Assembly (NCBI GenBank): GCA_029834535.1
Contig: JAQMWT010000323.1
Location: 1 to 64,000 of the forward strand
Source of the DNA: Chrysophaeum taylorii
Lineage: Eukaryota; Sar; Pelagophyceae; Pelagomonadales; Pelagomonadaceae
Direction of reading: 5' to 3'
Length of the DNA stretch: 64,000 bases
Positions within the stretch are counted from its first letter, which is position 1. Each line of letters starts with the position of its first letter. This document shows positions 62,828 to 64,000 of this stretch, piece by piece. A program made the position numbers and the translations under genes. The notes under the pieces were generated by a model. The model ran no database searches and was not told the DNA's origin. It saw nothing but the letters and a program-made list of their open reading frames with translations.

Positions 62828-63827
62828 CAAGTGCAGGCCAGTAAGTTCGCCAGTAAGTTCACCTAGTCCCAATCTCTAACCCCAGTAAGTTCACCTGGTC
62901 CCAGTAAGTTCACCTAGTCCCAATCTCTAACCCCAGTAAATTCGGCGTAAGCCCACTCGTGCTCACACGCACTCACCCCACTCTCCTTCGAGCTCGTCGC
63001 TCTCACCTCCGCCAATCTAAGCTGCTTTGATCCGTACACGCCGCTCGCCTTTGCGTTCACTCTAAAAACCCCAGTAAGTTCACTTGGTCCCAGTAAGTTC
63101 ACCTGGTCACTAAGTTCACCTAGTCCCAATCTCAAACCCCAGTAAGTTCACCTGGTCCCAGTAAGTTCACCTACAGTGCGCGTGTAGACGCCGGGAGGGG
63201 GCTTATCGGTATTGCGCAGCACGTGTGGGGTAGGGTGGAGTCGTCGACTCAGAAGAGGATATCCTCGGGGTTGCCGATCGACAGAGAGCCACGTAGAGCT
63301 GGACGTGGCAGAAGACGGGCTTGGGCAAGAGGACGCCGACCTCGCGGGGCGTCTGGCCCTGGCTCTTGTTGATCGTTTGGCGTCGGCGGGCCTTAAGGGA
63401 TACAGGTTGGAGGAGCCTCGGTGACAACGACACGATCGATCATGTATCTGGTACCGTTGCAGTGGCCGTGCGACGGGTCGAGGTTGCGAAGACATTAAGC
63501 TCGCGATCAAAGTCAGCATGCCGTTGGTTGTCAGGGAGTTGAAAACTCTACTGTAAAGAGCGAGGCGTCGTCTTCCGACCCAGCCTAGTCAGCCGAAAAG
63601 AACTCCGACGCCTCGTCTCCGGGAAAAAAAGGCCGCGGTCATGCGCGCGTTGTCAGCATCGACAACATCGTTTCGACGGGGCGTGAGAATGGCGCGCTGA
63701 AAGAGCCGCCGCGGCTCGTGGAAATAGTCTGCGAGGTCGCCGTAGACGGCTTGGAGGATCACTGTCTGGCTCTCGCGCCTACCTAATCCTTACTCTCGCT
63801 CCTACCTGATCCTTACCCTAAATCGAG
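62828..63827 (-). mobile_element. Helitron-related repeat, copy G (inverted)
   Basis: Tandem partner of copy F: landmark GTAGACGCCGGGAGGGGG recurs exactly 1,080 bp apart, and both share private changes (GTTGAAAACTCTACTG) not seen in A-E, so this is a recent tandem duplication. The minisatellite part differs more than the helicase part. The 62-bp gap before it is a (GTTT)-type run plus CTGTCGATTAGTAGTTAGGA. Confidence 0.78.
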
Positions 63828-63833
63828 GGACAA

Positions 63834-63864
<31 letters not shown>

Positions 63865-63868
63865 AACA

Positions 63869-64000
63869 CAAGTGCAGGCCAGTAAGTCCACCTAGTCCCA
63901 ATCTCTAACCCCAGTAAGTTCACCTGGTCACCTGGTCGCAGTAAGTTCACCTGGTCAGTAAGTTCACCTAGTCCAAATCTCTAACCCCAGTAAGTTCGGT
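63869..64000 (-). mobile_element. Helitron-related repeat, copy H (cut by window end)
   Basis: Only the CAAGTGCAGGCCAGTAAG end and the first minisatellite units are visible. It shows that the tandem series continues beyond the window. Confidence 0.7.

Overview
The window is nuclear DNA of a GC-rich, intron-poor eukaryote, most likely a photosynthetic stramenopile (pelagophyte-like heterokont). The pointers are a citramalate synthase with an ASAFAP-like plastid-targeting leader, EGF-type modules of the CPTG-x-AW kind common in oomycetes and heterokont algae, a phage-type S74 self-processing domain on a giant repeat protein, and very short GT-AG introns (37-76 bp). No species can be named from sequence alone.

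Bases 1-30,000 are a repeat-rich accessory region. It carries three tandem, same-strand, uninterrupted genes (1357-6360, 13570-18573, 23824-28845) for about 1,670-residue single-pass membrane proteins. Order of parts: signal peptide, degenerate 5'-nucleotidase-like domain, periplasmic-binding/ANF-receptor-like domain, one membrane helix, WWE-like domain, SH3-like domain and a PARP-type mono-ADP-ribosyltransferase domain with a readable H-Y-I triad. They look like receptor ADP-ribosyltransferases, an architecture I do not recognise as described. Copy 2 is a mosaic: copy-3-like ectodomain, copy-1-like cytoplasmic part, with the switch at the membrane helix.

Around and between the copies lie about 0.95-kb Helitron-related repeats (decayed PIF1-helicase end plus an AGTAAGTTCACC minisatellite), a hAT transposon with intact ends and 8-bp target duplications, a short non-autonomous hAT relative, older hAT fragments, LINE 3' fragments and a 465-bp GTTT array. 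Copy 3 shows what two of the insertion sites looked like when empty.

Bases 30,000-61,500 are mostly single-copy and dense: plastid citramalate synthase; a decayed transposase-like stretch; a 2-oxoglutarate oxygenase-sulfotransferase fusion; a DH-PH Rho-GEF; a coiled-coil protein; an EEF1AKMT4/METTL13-like methyltransferase; a MATE transporter with a 37-bp intron; an 11.6-kb gene (seven exons, 3,740 aa) with EGF-like head, about 3,000 residues of 52- and 69-residue repeats and an S74 tail; a 75-residue Cys/Pro-rich protein with one intron; an importin-5-like receptor; and a leucine-carboxyl-methyltransferase-like/GNAT fusion. Divergent pairs share 100-150 bp gaps.

Bases 61,700-64,000 return to repeats: two near-identical Helitron-like copies in tandem and the beginning of a third.
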